Source of the DNA: Empedobacter falsenii
GTDB lineage: Bacteria > Bacteroidota > Bacteroidia > Flavobacteriales > Weeksellaceae
Reading direction: 5' to 3'
Length of the DNA stretch: 64,000 nucleotides
Assembly: GCF_019308355.1 (NCBI RefSeq)
Contig: NZ_JAAGKM010000001.1
Span: forward strand, 1 to 64,000
Below are positions 18,361 to 27,297 of this stretch, one piece after another. A program made the translations under genes and the position numbers. Position 1 is the first letter of the stretch. The number at the start of each line of letters is the position of its first letter. Below the pieces are notes generated by a model. It was not told where the DNA came from and did not search any database. It saw only the letters and a program-made list of their open reading frames with translations.

Positions 18361-18927
18361 TTAGTTTTCTTTCAAATAAACTCCATCAGCCTCAAAATTA
18401 TATTGCAACTGAGGTTTTGTAATTTTCGCAATTTCTTCTTTCGATTGTCCTGCATCTTCTGCATAATGACGCAATTTCTCAACAGAAATTTCACTAACAA
18501 AAGCTTTTCCGTGCACGACAACATTCGCTTTTTCACCATCTAAAGGCATAAAAAAACCATAATCTTTGAAACGCACAAACGACTGTTCTTCGCCTTTTCC
18601 AAGATCAACTTTCATCCAACAACCTTTCTTTTTGCAAACAGATTCTATCGTCGAAACAAACTGAACATTTTCCAAAGAATCACCACTTTTCATGTTATCA
18701 TATAACTTTCCAAGCTCGTTTTTTGTTAATGTATTTTTGATATCAAACGATTCTCCATACACTTGATACGCATATAAATCGTCTATTTTTGCCGTTCCGT
18801 TATCTAAAATTTTTAATTGAGATTTAGAAGCTTTTTCAGTTTTAACCTTGGTTTCTTTTTTCGTTTGAGCATTAGTTGTCAAAGCAAAAGATGTTAAGGC
18901 ACAAAAAGTTAATATATATTTTTTCAT
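18361..18927 (-). CDS. DUF4920 domain-containing exported protein
   Basis: 188 residues with a signal peptide (MKKYILTFCALTSFALTTNA). A Lys-rich spacer precedes the DUF4920 domain. The domain is marked by SVCKKKGCWMKV (two Cys spaced by four residues, about 110-117), SFVRFKDYGFFMPLDG and VVHGKAFVSEISVEKLRHYA. This family is small, found mostly in Bacteroidota, and of unknown role; the Cys pair could bind metal or form a disulfide. It lies 11 bp after the NUDIX gene, so the two are probably co-transcribed. Confidence 0.83.
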   Translation of the reverse strand: MKKYILTFCALTSFALTTNAQTKKETKVKTEKASKSQLKILDNGTAKIDDLYAYQVYGESFDIKNTLTKNELGKLYDNMKSGDSLENVQFVSTIESVCKKKGCWMKVDLGKGEEQSFVRFKDYGFFMPLDGEKANVVVHGKAFVSEISVEKLRHYAEDAGQSKEEIAKITKPQLQYNFEADGVYLKEN

Positions 18928-18938
18928 ATTAATTTTAT

Positions 18939-19535
18939 TTAGTTCAAATTTAAATAATTGTCCATTAACAATTTTATATTTGGATATGAATTTTCTAATA
19001 ATTGAGGAATTTCATTCTCTTTTTTCCATTCAACCGATTCAATTCCTTCCTCAGTTTGCGGCAAAGGCAATTCAACACCGTCATAAAAAACTTCGAACCA
19101 AAATGTTTCTTTGATAATATATTCTCTCAAAAAATAAATGTGAAAAGTAGGCATTAAAAATCGTTTCAACTCTAAATTTGTCAAACTACATTCTTCTTCA
19201 ATTTCGCGAATTGCAGATTCTTCTCTCGATTCTCCTTTCTCCATTTTACCTTTTGGCAAATCCCATTTCCCAAGTCTGAAAATGAACAAATAATCGTCTT
19301 GCGGATTACGAACAATTCCGCCCGCGGCTTGAATATGTTTGTAATATTTTAAGAATTTCGTCCAAACAACATCAATATCTTCACTAAAAATATTGACTAA
19401 AGCGGCTGCTTTTGATGATAATAAATGAAAAGATTCATCAAATTGAGCTTCATTTTGAAACAAAATATTTTTTGCTTCAGGATTAGATTGGTTGCTGAAA
19501 GTTAACAAACTTTCATTAAAAAAAACTTTGTACAT
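18939..19535 (-). CDS. NUDIX hydrolase
   Basis: 198 residues. The NUDIX box is readable as GKMEKGESREESAIREIEEE (about 103-122), giving the G-x5-E-x7-RE-x2-EE pattern. The final Gly of the consensus (EExGU) is Ser here (EECSL), a tolerated variant. The roughly 70-residue N-terminal part is a lineage-specific extension. It probably hydrolyses a nucleoside diphosphate-linked substrate, but the substrate cannot be predicted. It is divergent from the SRPBCC gene with 41 bp between. In several flavobacteria I recall pyrE at this spot; it is absent here. Confidence 0.88.
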   Translation of the reverse strand: MYKVFFNESLLTFSNQSNPEAKNILFQNEAQFDESFHLLSSKAAALVNIFSEDIDVVWTKFLKYYKHIQAAGGIVRNPQDDYLFIFRLGKWDLPKGKMEKGESREESAIREIEEECSLTNLELKRFLMPTFHIYFLREYIIKETFWFEVFYDGVELPLPQTEEGIESVEWKKENEIPQLLENSYPNIKLLMDNYLNLN

Positions 19536-19576
19536 TTGAACGATTTGTTACAAATTTATAAAAAACTCACAAGGAT

Positions 19577-19975
19577 ATGAAGGTAAATACAAATAAAGTC
19601 CGTTTTGCAAAAAATCAACAAGAAGCATACACTTTTTTGTTGGATATGAAGAATTATGAGCAACTGATGCCAGAGGATACAAAATCGTTTGAAATTCATG
19701 AATCTGGAAAAGGATTTACGGTTGGTGTTGGTGCTTTACCAAAGGTTGGAATGCGTTTGAAAGAGACAGTTGAGCCATCGAAAATTGTTTTCGAATCTCC
19801 GGCACCTGCTTTTGAATATACTTTGACAATTTCTATTGATGCAGTTGATGAGAATTCGTCTGATGTTTCGTTAGATTTTGATGGAAATTTCAATATGATG
19901 ATCGAAATGATGGCGAAAAAACCATTGACATCTTTCATTGAAACTATTGCAGAAAATTTAGGAAAAATAGGGTAA
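19577..19975 (+). CDS. SRPBCC family protein
   Basis: 132 residues with no leader, of the START/polyketide-cyclase-like (SRPBCC) helix-grip fold. The N-terminal strand KVRFAKNQQEAYTFLLDM, the central strands VGMRLKETVEPSKIVFES and the long C-terminal helix FIETIAENLGKI fit the fold. Members bind hydrophobic ligands, but the role here is unknown. It is followed by its own long hairpin terminator. Confidence 0.72.
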   Translation: MKVNTNKVRFAKNQQEAYTFLLDMKNYEQLMPEDTKSFEIHESGKGFTVGVGALPKVGMRLKETVEPSKIVFESPAPAFEYTLTISIDAVDENSSDVSLDFDGNFNMMIEMMAKKPLTSFIETIAENLGKIG

Positions 19976-20003
19976 AACCATTTTTTCGGTAAATAAAATT
20001 TCT

Positions 20004-20053
20004 AAAACTGTTAAATAAACTTTATATTTTAAAGTTATTTAGCAGTTTTTTTA
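20004..20053 (+). terminator. Terminator after the SRPBCC gene
   Basis: A long imperfect stem: AAAACTG with CAGTTTT at the base, AT-rich pairs above, then seven T. It lies before the T9SS protein gene. Confidence 0.7.
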
Positions 20054-20068
20054 TCTAAATTATTTTTT

Positions 20069-22363
20069 ATGAAACACTTTTACTCAAAAATAATTCTCCT
20101 ACTCTTTTTTACTTTTACACTAAATAGTTTTTTATTTGGTCAATATATTCAGGTAGATACATCTTTACCGAAAGAAGAATTAATTGATAAATTTATTGGA
20201 ACAAACACAGGTTGTATTACTATTTCTAATATTAATATTTCTGGATACAATAGAGCTTATGATGAAATAAGCTATGGTTATTTTACAAAAGGAACTAGTA
20301 ATTTTGATCTTTCTGAAGGAATTATTTTATCTACTGGAAAAGCAAAAGCTGCTGAAGGTCCAAATGCTACTTTACAAAGTTTTTATGGAACTAATTGGGG
20401 AGGAGATCAAGATTTAATTGATATTTTGATACAATCTAATTTACCTCATGACAAGATTTTAAATGCAACTTATCTTGAATTTGATTTTGTATCAAATCTA
20501 ACAACAGATCAAATTAGTTTCGAATATATGTTTCTTTCAGAAGAATATCAATCAAGTAATTGCCAATACTCTGATGCTTTTGCCTTCTTAATCAAAAAAG
20601 CAGATAATTCTGAACCCTATCAAAATATCGCATTAGTTCCAAATACAACTATTCCTGTTACTTCATTAACCATAAATGGCGCAAGAGATTGTCCGAGAAA
20701 CACATCATATTTTGGAAGTTTTAATACTAGGAATAGTCCAACGAATTTCAATGGACAAACAAAAGTTTTGAAAGCAAATGCACAAATAGAAGCTGACACA
20801 AAATATCATATCAAATTGGTAATTGCTGATCATGGAGATTCAAAAGGTCGTTATGATTCTGCTGTTTTCTTGAAAGCTGGAAGTTTTATAGGTTCAAAAA
20901 GTTTAGGTTCTGATGTTGTATTATGTCCTGGAACATCTGAAACAATAGATGCGACAACGACAAATGCTACAACCTATAAATGGTACAAAGATGGTGTGGA
21001 AATTAGTGGTGAAACAAATGCAACATTAGTGGTAGATGAAACAGGTTATTACGAAGTAGAAATCACATTGAATACTGGTTGTTCTTTGAAAGGTCATATT
21101 AATGTTTCTGTACAAGAAGAACCGCAGATTTATCAATATAATATTCCTATTTGTGATGATGATTTAGATGGAAAAACACAAGTAAATTTAGACGAATATA
21201 CTGATCGAATTGTAGAAGATTATTATTCTGCTCATCAAGTGAAATATTTTGAAACCGAACTAGATGCAAATAATAATATTTCTGCTGGGATAACAAATTT
21301 CGAATTAAATGAAATTCAGACATCTAAAGAAGTTTGGATTCGTGTCCAAATCGGAACTTGTAAGCCTGTTATTAAAGAAATTACTTTTACATTAAATCAT
21401 TTAAGTGTTGCAAACGTAATTCCTCCAATAGAAATTTGTGATGAGAATTTAAGCAATGATGAAGAAATTGTTTTATCCGATTATGTTGATGACTTGGTTA
21501 CAAATCTTGAAGGCTCACCGACATATTACTTAAATGAAATTGATGCTAAAAATAAAAAAAATAATATCAACACAACACAAATTATAAATTCAGATCAAAC
21601 ATTTTGGGTAAGATTTAAACAAAATGGATTATGCGAAAACGTTGCTCCATTGCATTTTATTTTCAAACAATCTGGAAAATCATCAACCTTAAAAGATCTT
21701 ACAATTTGCAAAGGAACAACAACGACTTTAGACGCAGGTCCAGGATTTAAAACTTACGAATGGTTACATAATGGCGACAAAAATCAATCAATTACAAATG
21801 TTCCTGTTGGAACTTATTATGTGAAGTTAGGATTGAATGGTTGTTTTTATACACAAGAAGTAAAAGTTATTGAAGCCGAAGATCCAACTATTCAATCTAT
21901 CGAAATTCAAGGTTCTACGGTGACCATAAAAGTCACTGGATCTACACCGCCATATCTGTATTCATTGGATAATGGCACTTTTCAATCTTCAAATATTTTC
22001 ACAAATGTAACTTTAGGAACTCATACAATTTCTGTGAAATCGGCAGATAATTGTTTGCCTATTTCGAAAGAATTTTCGCTGATTAAACTAATCAATTTTA
22101 TTTCTCCAAATGGTGATGGTAAAAATGATGTGTTGGATTATTCTCAATTAAAAAGTAAAATCAATCCGAAATTTGTCATTTATAATCGAAAAGGAAAATT
22201 ATTATTTACAGGTTCTGAAGCTAATAATTATACATGGGATGGAAAACTGAATGGAAAAGCGCTACCTTCCGATAGTTATTGGTATATTATCGAATGGACT
22301 GAACCAAATTCAACTCAAACTCAAAAATTTGAAGATTGGATTTTATTAAAAAGTACTTATTAA
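20069..22363 (+). CDS. Choice-of-anchor L protein with T9SS type B sorting domain
   Basis: A 764-residue surface or secreted protein. A signal peptide (to about residue 25) is followed by a choice-of-anchor L domain, seen in FLSEEYQSSNCQYSDAFAFL and LVIADHGDSKGRYDSAVFLK (residues about 165-275). Ig-like repeats follow (VVLCPGTSETIDATT and later DLTICKGTTTTLDAG). The gliding-motility-associated type B C-terminal domain spans about 675-764, starting FISPNGDGKNDVLD and containing YNRKGKLLF and WDGKLNGKALPSDSYWY. Such proteins cross the outer membrane through the T9SS and act as adhesins or matrix parts. Its stop overlaps the ATG of the next, interrupted ORF (TAATG). Confidence 0.9.
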   Translation: MKHFYSKIILLLFFTFTLNSFLFGQYIQVDTSLPKEELIDKFIGTNTGCITISNINISGYNRAYDEISYGYFTKGTSNFDLSEGIILSTGKAKAAEGPNATLQSFYGTNWGGDQDLIDILIQSNLPHDKILNATYLEFDFVSNLTTDQISFEYMFLSEEYQSSNCQYSDAFAFLIKKADNSEPYQNIALVPNTTIPVTSLTINGARDCPRNTSYFGSFNTRNSPTNFNGQTKVLKANAQIEADTKYHIKLVIADHGDSKGRYDSAVFLKAGSFIGSKSLGSDVVLCPGTSETIDATTTNATTYKWYKDGVEISGETNATLVVDETGYYEVEITLNTGCSLKGHINVSVQEEPQIYQYNIPICDDDLDGKTQVNLDEYTDRIVEDYYSAHQVKYFETELDANNNISAGITNFELNEIQTSKEVWIRVQIGTCKPVIKEITFTLNHLSVANVIPPIEICDENLSNDEEIVLSDYVDDLVTNLEGSPTYYLNEIDAKNKKNNINTTQIINSDQTFWVRFKQNGLCENVAPLHFIFKQSGKSSTLKDLTICKGTTTTLDAGPGFKTYEWLHNGDKNQSITNVPVGTYYVKLGLNGCFYTQEVKVIEAEDPTIQSIEIQGSTVTIKVTGSTPPYLYSLDNGTFQSSNIFTNVTLGTHTISVKSADNCLPISKEFSLIKLINFISPNGDGKNDVLDYSQLKSKINPKFVIYNRKGKLLFTGSEANNYTWDGKLNGKALPSDSYWYIIEWTEPNSTQTQKFEDWILLKSTY

Positions 22364-22683
22364 TGAATAATTGGATAAATTTTCCTAAAAAGGATTTGAT
22401 GCTCGAAATTTATTTTTCTGAACAAAATATGGAGGACAAAACTTTATTATTTTGGAATCAAATTAAAATTTCTCCTGAAATATGGAAATGTGATGATGTT
22501 ATTGAGGATAATTTTTGGGTAGTTGCTGTATACGAAAATTATTTGATTTGATACAATGATATTGAAGAAGGTTTTAATGTTTCGAGATTCAAAATTAAAG
22601 GTGAAATAGTAGAATATAACGCTTCTAAAGATGAATTAAATTTCGCAATTAAAGCACTTAAAAATAAAATCGAATCTATTTAA
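22363..22683 (+). pseudogene. Small ORF interrupted by an in-frame TGA
   Basis: The ATG overlaps the previous stop codon. The reading frame gives 62 residues (MNNWINFPKKDLMLEIYFSE to VYENYLI), then TGA at 22549-22551, then 43 more in-frame codons of normal-looking coding sequence (YNDIEEGFNVSRFKIKGEI to KNKIESI) to a TAA at 22681. Reading the TGA as Trp (TGG) would give a smooth 106-residue protein. This suggests a recent nonsense mutation, or a base-call error. The family is not recognised. The placement suggests co-transcription with the T9SS protein gene. Confidence 0.65.
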
Positions 22684-22688
22684 AACAA

Positions 22689-22718
22689 AAAACCAGAAGA
22701 TTAACTTCTGGTTTTTTT
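22689..22718. terminator. Bidirectional terminator before typA
   Basis: An 11-bp stem, AAAACCAGAAG with CTTCTGGTTTT, a 5-base loop, and runs of A and T on both sides. It separates convergent units. Confidence 0.87.
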
Positions 22719-22739
22719 GTGATATATAATTTCAAATGA

Positions 22740-24542
22740 TTAGCTCATTGATTTTTCGAAACGCTTACGATCTACTTCTTTTAAGTGAATTTTACGTAAA
22801 CGGATGAAATTTGGAGTTACCTCGATACATTCATCAGCTTGGATATATTCCATACATTCTTCCAAAGTCATTTCTGTTTTTGGAGCGATAGAAGATGAAT
22901 CATCTTTACCAGCTGCACGGATATTGTTCAATTTTTTAGCTTCAACAACATTTACTACTAAATCATTGTTACGAGAATGCTCTCCGATAATCATTCCTTC
23001 GTAAACTTCTTCACCTGGCTCGATAAAGAATTTTCCACGATCTTGTAATTTATCAATAGAATAAGGAGTTGATGTACCTTGATCTTTTGAAATAATTACA
23101 CCTGCAGAACGACCAGCGATTGCTCCTTTGAATGGTTTATATTCTAAGAAAGTGTGTGCCATTACAGCTTCACCAGCAGTAGAAGTTAACATTTGAGAAC
23201 GTAATCCGATTAATCCACGAGATGGAATTTCGAATTCTAAGTGTTGCATTCCTTCTTTCGCCTCCATAACTAATAAATCACCCTTACGTTGAGTTACTAA
23301 GTCGATTGCTTTAGAAGAATAATCATCTGGAACATCAATTACTAATGTTTCATATGGTTCACATTTTACACCGTCAATTTCTTTGAAGATAACTTGTGGT
23401 TGTCCAACTGTTAACTCATATCCTTCACGACGCATTGTTTCAATTAATACAGATAAGTGCATGATACCACGTCCGTAAACTAATTGAGTATTTGAATCTG
23501 AAGTTGGCTCAACACGTAAAGCTAAATTACGCTCTAATTCGTCCTCTAAACGCTCAACTAAGTGACGAGAAGTAACGAATTTACCATCTTTACCAAAGAA
23601 TGGAGAGTTATTGATACCAAAAGACATATTCATTGTCGGTTCATCAATGTGCATTACTGGTAATGCTTCTGGATTCTCAGCATCAGCAATAGTATCTCCA
23701 ATTTGGAAACCATCGATACCAACTACAGCACAGATATCACCTGCTTTAACTTCTGTAGCTTTAACTTTACCTAAACCAGAGAAAGTATAGATTTCTTTTA
23801 CTTTTTGTTTCTTAGAAGATCCGTCAGGTTTTGCTAAAGCAACCCAATCACCTTCTTTAATAACACCACGAGTTACTTTACCTACAGCAATACGGCCTAA
23901 GAATTTAGAGTAATCTAAAGAAGTAATTTGCATTTGTAATTCACCTTCGTGAGCTTCTGGAGCTGGAACGTGCTCTAAAATACCATCCATTAATGGTAAG
24001 ATATTTTCTGTACGAACATTCTCAGTATTAAACCATCCTTGTTTAGATGATCCGTAGTATGCTGGGAAGTCTAATTGCTCTTCTGTAGCATCTAAGTTGA
24101 AGAATAATTCGAATACTTTATCGTAAACTTCGTCAGGACGACAGTTTTCTTTATCAACTTTGTTGATTACTACTAATGGTTTTAATCCTAATTCTAATGC
24201 TTTTCCTAATACGAAACGAGTTTGAGGCATTGGTCCCTCAAAAGCATCAACTAATAAGATAACACCATCAGCCATTTTCAACACACGCTCAACTTCACCA
24301 CCAAAATCGGCGTGGCCAGGAGTGTCGATAACATTGATTTTTACACCTTTATACTCTACCGAAGCATTTTTAGAGAAGATCGTAATCCCTCTTTCGCGTT
24401 CGATATCATTGTTATCCATGATTAATTCACCTGAATCTTGGTTTTCTCTGAAAACGTTTGTTGAGTGAAGAATTTTATCAACCAAAGTAGTTTTACCGTG
24501 GTCAACGTGTGCGATAATCGCAATATTTCTAATGTTTTGCAT
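22740..24542 (-). CDS. typA: Translational GTPase TypA/BipA
   Basis: 600 residues, the standard length. The G1 motif AHVDHGKTTLVDKIL (about 10-24), G2 around ERERGITIFSKNAS, G3 DTPGHADFGGE (about 72) and G4 NKVDKENCRP (about 128) are intact. The EF-G-like domains and the BipA-specific C-terminus (YKPFKGAIAGRSAGVIIS) follow. It is a ribosome-associated GTPase that helps 50S assembly and growth under stress. The gene is monocistronic; a TAAATTCG box at 24561-24568 could be its -7 element. Confidence 0.97.
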   Translation of the reverse strand: MQNIRNIAIIAHVDHGKTTLVDKILHSTNVFRENQDSGELIMDNNDIERERGITIFSKNASVEYKGVKINVIDTPGHADFGGEVERVLKMADGVILLVDAFEGPMPQTRFVLGKALELGLKPLVVINKVDKENCRPDEVYDKVFELFFNLDATEEQLDFPAYYGSSKQGWFNTENVRTENILPLMDGILEHVPAPEAHEGELQMQITSLDYSKFLGRIAVGKVTRGVIKEGDWVALAKPDGSSKKQKVKEIYTFSGLGKVKATEVKAGDICAVVGIDGFQIGDTIADAENPEALPVMHIDEPTMNMSFGINNSPFFGKDGKFVTSRHLVERLEDELERNLALRVEPTSDSNTQLVYGRGIMHLSVLIETMRREGYELTVGQPQVIFKEIDGVKCEPYETLVIDVPDDYSSKAIDLVTQRKGDLLVMEAKEGMQHLEFEIPSRGLIGLRSQMLTSTAGEAVMAHTFLEYKPFKGAIAGRSAGVIISKDQGTSTPYSIDKLQDRGKFFIEPGEEVYEGMIIGEHSRNNDLVVNVVEAKKLNNIRAAGKDDSSSIAPKTEMTLEECMEYIQADECIEVTPNFIRLRKIHLKEVDRKRFEKSMS

Positions 24543-24635
24543 CCTTGAAATTTATGGGTGCGAATTTACGATAAATTATTTTTAATTACTATAGATTTTA
24601 TTTAATTTAATGAAATCGCAACAAACGTATGTTAT

Positions 24636-25607
24636 TTATCGTTTTTTATTACCAAATGGGTTGTATGATATACCAAAGTTGAAATAGAAAGATGATTTTG
24701 GTTTATACTCGTATATATAGTCATTAAAAGATTCATTTTTTTCAAAGATTCTTCCAGTAGGAATGCTACGTAGTCCTGTTTTTACAGTACCAATAAAATC
24801 ACCAATTCTATGTTCATACATTACACCACTATTAATTTCTGTTTGTCTAAATTCAAATGTTTTATTCGATTGGTTAAAATAGAATGATGTAACATCCATT
24901 TCACTACCAAGAGAAAATCGACCATTATTAAATACATTTTTTTTCATCATTACTCTTTTTGGAAGTATGATATCGGCTATCCAACCATTTTTAAATTTAT
25001 GCTCATAAGAAATAATGGGGAATGTAGGTACTTGCGAACTAGGGTCTATAATTACAGCTAAACCTAAAAGTAATTTGGTTCTTTCGTTTGCTGTAATCAT
25101 TATACTACCTGTTAGTAAACCACGGAATCTTTCAAAACTATTTTCGTTACCATCAACTGATAGAGTAGCTGAATAAATTGCTGTTTTTTTCCATAGTTTA
25201 GAAATATGACTTGCAGTTACAGCTTCCGAATGATAATGAAAGTTTTGTTTCGTTTCATTCATAGTAGAACTAAGGTTATCTATATTTGCTGTCGTGTACT
25301 TATAATTAAGTGCTGTAGATATCGTCCATTTTTCTTTTTTGAAAAAATATAAATTCGCATTTGCCTTTATTTGTTGAAAGTTTTTCACTTTACTTTCGGG
25401 TAAATTAAAGTTGCTATCTTCTAACTTTTGAGAAAATTTATAAGGTGTAAGATTTGTATATTCTACATTAAGAACACGGGTAGAGGGGAATTTATCTGCA
25501 ACAAAAACGACAGCTCTTTTTTGAATACTATCTTTTTTTTGAGCGAATGACAAAGTTGAAAGTAAAAGCAATAAGCTTGTAATTGCTTTTTGTTGTATTG
25601 AATGCAT
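24636..25607 (-). CDS. DUF6268 family outer-membrane beta-barrel protein
   Basis: 323 residues with a signal peptide ending at SFAQ (about 22). The rest is alternating amphipathic strands such as WTISTALNYKYTTANI, GWIADIILPKRVMM and FYFNFGISYNPFG, with a C-terminal strand typical of outer-membrane barrels. It matches DUF6268 by overall pattern. It is encoded 6 bp after a hypothetical gene, in a unit divergent from a LytS/LytTR pair that may control it. The function is unknown. Confidence 0.78.
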   Translation of the reverse strand: MHSIQQKAITSLLLLLSTLSFAQKKDSIQKRAVVFVADKFPSTRVLNVEYTNLTPYKFSQKLEDSNFNLPESKVKNFQQIKANANLYFFKKEKWTISTALNYKYTTANIDNLSSTMNETKQNFHYHSEAVTASHISKLWKKTAIYSATLSVDGNENSFERFRGLLTGSIMITANERTKLLLGLAVIIDPSSQVPTFPIISYEHKFKNGWIADIILPKRVMMKKNVFNNGRFSLGSEMDVTSFYFNQSNKTFEFRQTEINSGVMYEHRIGDFIGTVKTGLRSIPTGRIFEKNESFNDYIYEYKPKSSFYFNFGISYNPFGNKKR

Positions 25608-25613
25608 TAATTT

Positions 25614-26018
25614 TTATTTGATTTCGTGAATACTCGATTGGAAAAAATTGAAGACAAATACCTTATCATAAATCTTACTGATATTGTGTTCTTCTATTGT
25701 TTTTAAAATTGATTTTAAGGTTGTGTCTAATTTGTCATTTACAAGAACAAACCAAGATTCTTTGTTTCTATTTATAGAAATTGTTTCGTTATTTTTAAGA
25801 TTAGAAATATCCATTAACTTTACTTCTTTAATATGTTCATTCTTCTCAATAATACAAAAATCATGATGTATACAATCTACAATTTCTAATGTCGGATCGT
25901 AGCATTGTATAAAACGATTTAAATCTGTTATTTGAATAATTTTATCTTCTTTTTCTGTTGCAGAAAAATTTAGAAGATTTAACTTATTTACCCAAAAATT
26001 AAAATTTTTCACACTCAT
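25614..26018 (-). CDS. Hypothetical cytoplasmic protein (134 residues) co-transcribed with the DUF6268 gene
   Basis: It has no signal peptide or membrane helix. It begins MSVKNFNFWVNKLNLLNF. The sequence has a basic/acidic pattern with LMDISNLKNNETISINRNKE and a hydrophobic C-terminal helix (KIYDKVFVFNFFQSSI). Its layout (short strands, ending in a helix) recalls small LytTR-linked sensory proteins, but I see no LytTR signature and do not recognise the family. It is the first gene of the unit divergent from the LytS/LytTR operon. Confidence 0.6.
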   Translation of the reverse strand: MSVKNFNFWVNKLNLLNFSATEKEDKIIQITDLNRFIQCYDPTLEIVDCIHHDFCIIEKNEHIKEVKLMDISNLKNNETISINRNKESWFVLVNDKLDTTLKSILKTIEEHNISKIYDKVFVFNFFQSSIHEIK

Positions 26019-26078
26019 AGTATTTCATGTTTTGTAAATTGAATAGCTAAGAAAAGTATAAAAAAATAGTTTTGATCG

Positions 26079-26150
26079 TTTTTTATACCAACACTAGATT
26101 TTTTTATACCAACCAGAAAAAAAAAGAAGAAGTATAATAAAAACGTTGGT
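26079..26150. promoter_or_regulatory. Putative LytTR operator region: 14-bp direct repeats 21 bp apart, plus a consensus-like site
   Basis: TTTTTTATACCAAC occurs at 26079-26092 and again at 26100-26113, exactly 21 bp apart (two helical turns). The reverse strand reads GTTGGTATAAAAAA. On the plus strand AACGTTGGT at 26142-26150 fits the general LytTR site pattern with core GTTNRK. Half of the motif also occurs inverted at 26056-26065. The region lies between the DUF6268 unit and the LytS/LytTR operon. Confidence 0.55.
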
Positions 26151-26217
26151 TCGTATAAACTTTAATAATGGAATAGATTAATCAATTACCTTTGTTATAG
26201 ATAAGATTTTTATAAAA

Positions 26218-27297
26218 ATGAATTCATTGTTACCTCAATCAAAAAATCAAAAAATCATAAATTTTTTAGTAGATAAAAAGTTTAGATTTTCTCGTCATTT
26301 ACTTTTTATAGTTGGATTTTTATTAGTGATATATAGTTCTACGTTTGCATCTAATTATTATGGTGTATATAGATATTATGTTATTCTTTTACTATTTGTA
26401 GTATTTGTATTAAAAACATATATTAATATTTATATATTGGTTCCAAAGTTTTTTTTTAAAGGTTACTATATTTTATATCTATTACTATTAACAATTTTAG
26501 TTTATGTGGGGATTAATATTATTGGTCAATCATTAGATATGTTTTTTGAAAAATATAGAATAGCTAATCCTAGACATTTTGGTGAAAACATAAGGAGAAG
26601 TTATGAAGGGCTTATAGTTGTTGTGCCAATTATTATGATGACAACTACCTTAAAACTTTTTCAGAAATGGATTGAAGATAATAGACAAATATCTGAACTG
26701 AAAAATTTGACATTTTCAATGGAGATAAATGAATTAAAAAATCAAATCAACCCACATTTTTTATTCAATATGTTGAATAATGTAAAAGCATTAATCAGAA
26801 AAGATCCTGAAATAGCGACAGATGTTATTATGAAACTTTCAGATTTTTTAAGATATCAATTATATGAAAATAATGAAGAAAAAACACCTGTTTCTTCAGA
26901 GTTGAAATTTTTAGCTAATTTTTTAGATTTAGAGAAAATTCGTCAAGAAAATTTAAATGTAGTTATAGAGACTGAAGCGAATAAAAGCGAATTAAATTCT
27001 ACTTACATTCCGCCCAATTTATTTACAACATTTGTAGAAAATGCTATAAAGCATAGTGTTAATTTAAATGGAGAAGCAACTTATATAAAGGTAAAAGTTT
27101 CGATTATTGATAATCATTTACACTTTGTTTGTTTAAATTCTTTAGATCCTAATTACATCATTCCTAATAATAAATTTAAAGGTTTAGGGCTTCCAAATAT
27201 TACAAGAAGATTAGAACTTTTGTACGGAAAAATGTATACTTTAAATATAGAATCTACAAAAGATGAATATGTTGTTAACTTAATAATTCCAATATGA
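26218..27297 (+). CDS. LytS/YehU-type sensor histidine kinase
   Basis: 359 residues. The N-terminal half has four hydrophobic helices (about 28-150). The catalytic half carries the His_kinase family phosphorylation motif NQINPHFLFNMLNNV (about 175-189) and an ATPase domain with PPNLFTTFVENAIKHSV (N box, about 261) and FKGLGLPNITRRLELLYG (G box). It is an inner-membrane kinase that passes phosphate to the LytTR regulator downstream; the two coding regions overlap by 4 bp (ATGA). A -7 TACCTTTG at 26187-26194 has no good -33, which suggests an activated promoter. Confidence 0.9.
   Translation: MNSLLPQSKNQKIINFLVDKKFRFSRHLLFIVGFLLVIYSSTFASNYYGVYRYYVILLLFVVFVLKTYINIYILVPKFFFKGYYILYLLLLTILVYVGINIIGQSLDMFFEKYRIANPRHFGENIRRSYEGLIVVVPIIMMTTTLKLFQKWIEDNRQISELKNLTFSMEINELKNQINPHFLFNMLNNVKALIRKDPEIATDVIMKLSDFLRYQLYENNEEKTPVSSELKFLANFLDLEKIRQENLNVVIETEANKSELNSTYIPPNLFTTFVENAIKHSVNLNGEATYIKVKVSIIDNHLHFVCLNSLDPNYIIPNNKFKGLGLPNITRRLELLYGKMYTLNIESTKDEYVVNLIIPI

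Noticed and set aside
19536-19576. A missing pyrE between the NUDIX and SRPBCC genes as a sign of deletion
   Set aside because: The expectation rests on memory of other genomes and nothing in the 41-bp gap shows a deletion scar.
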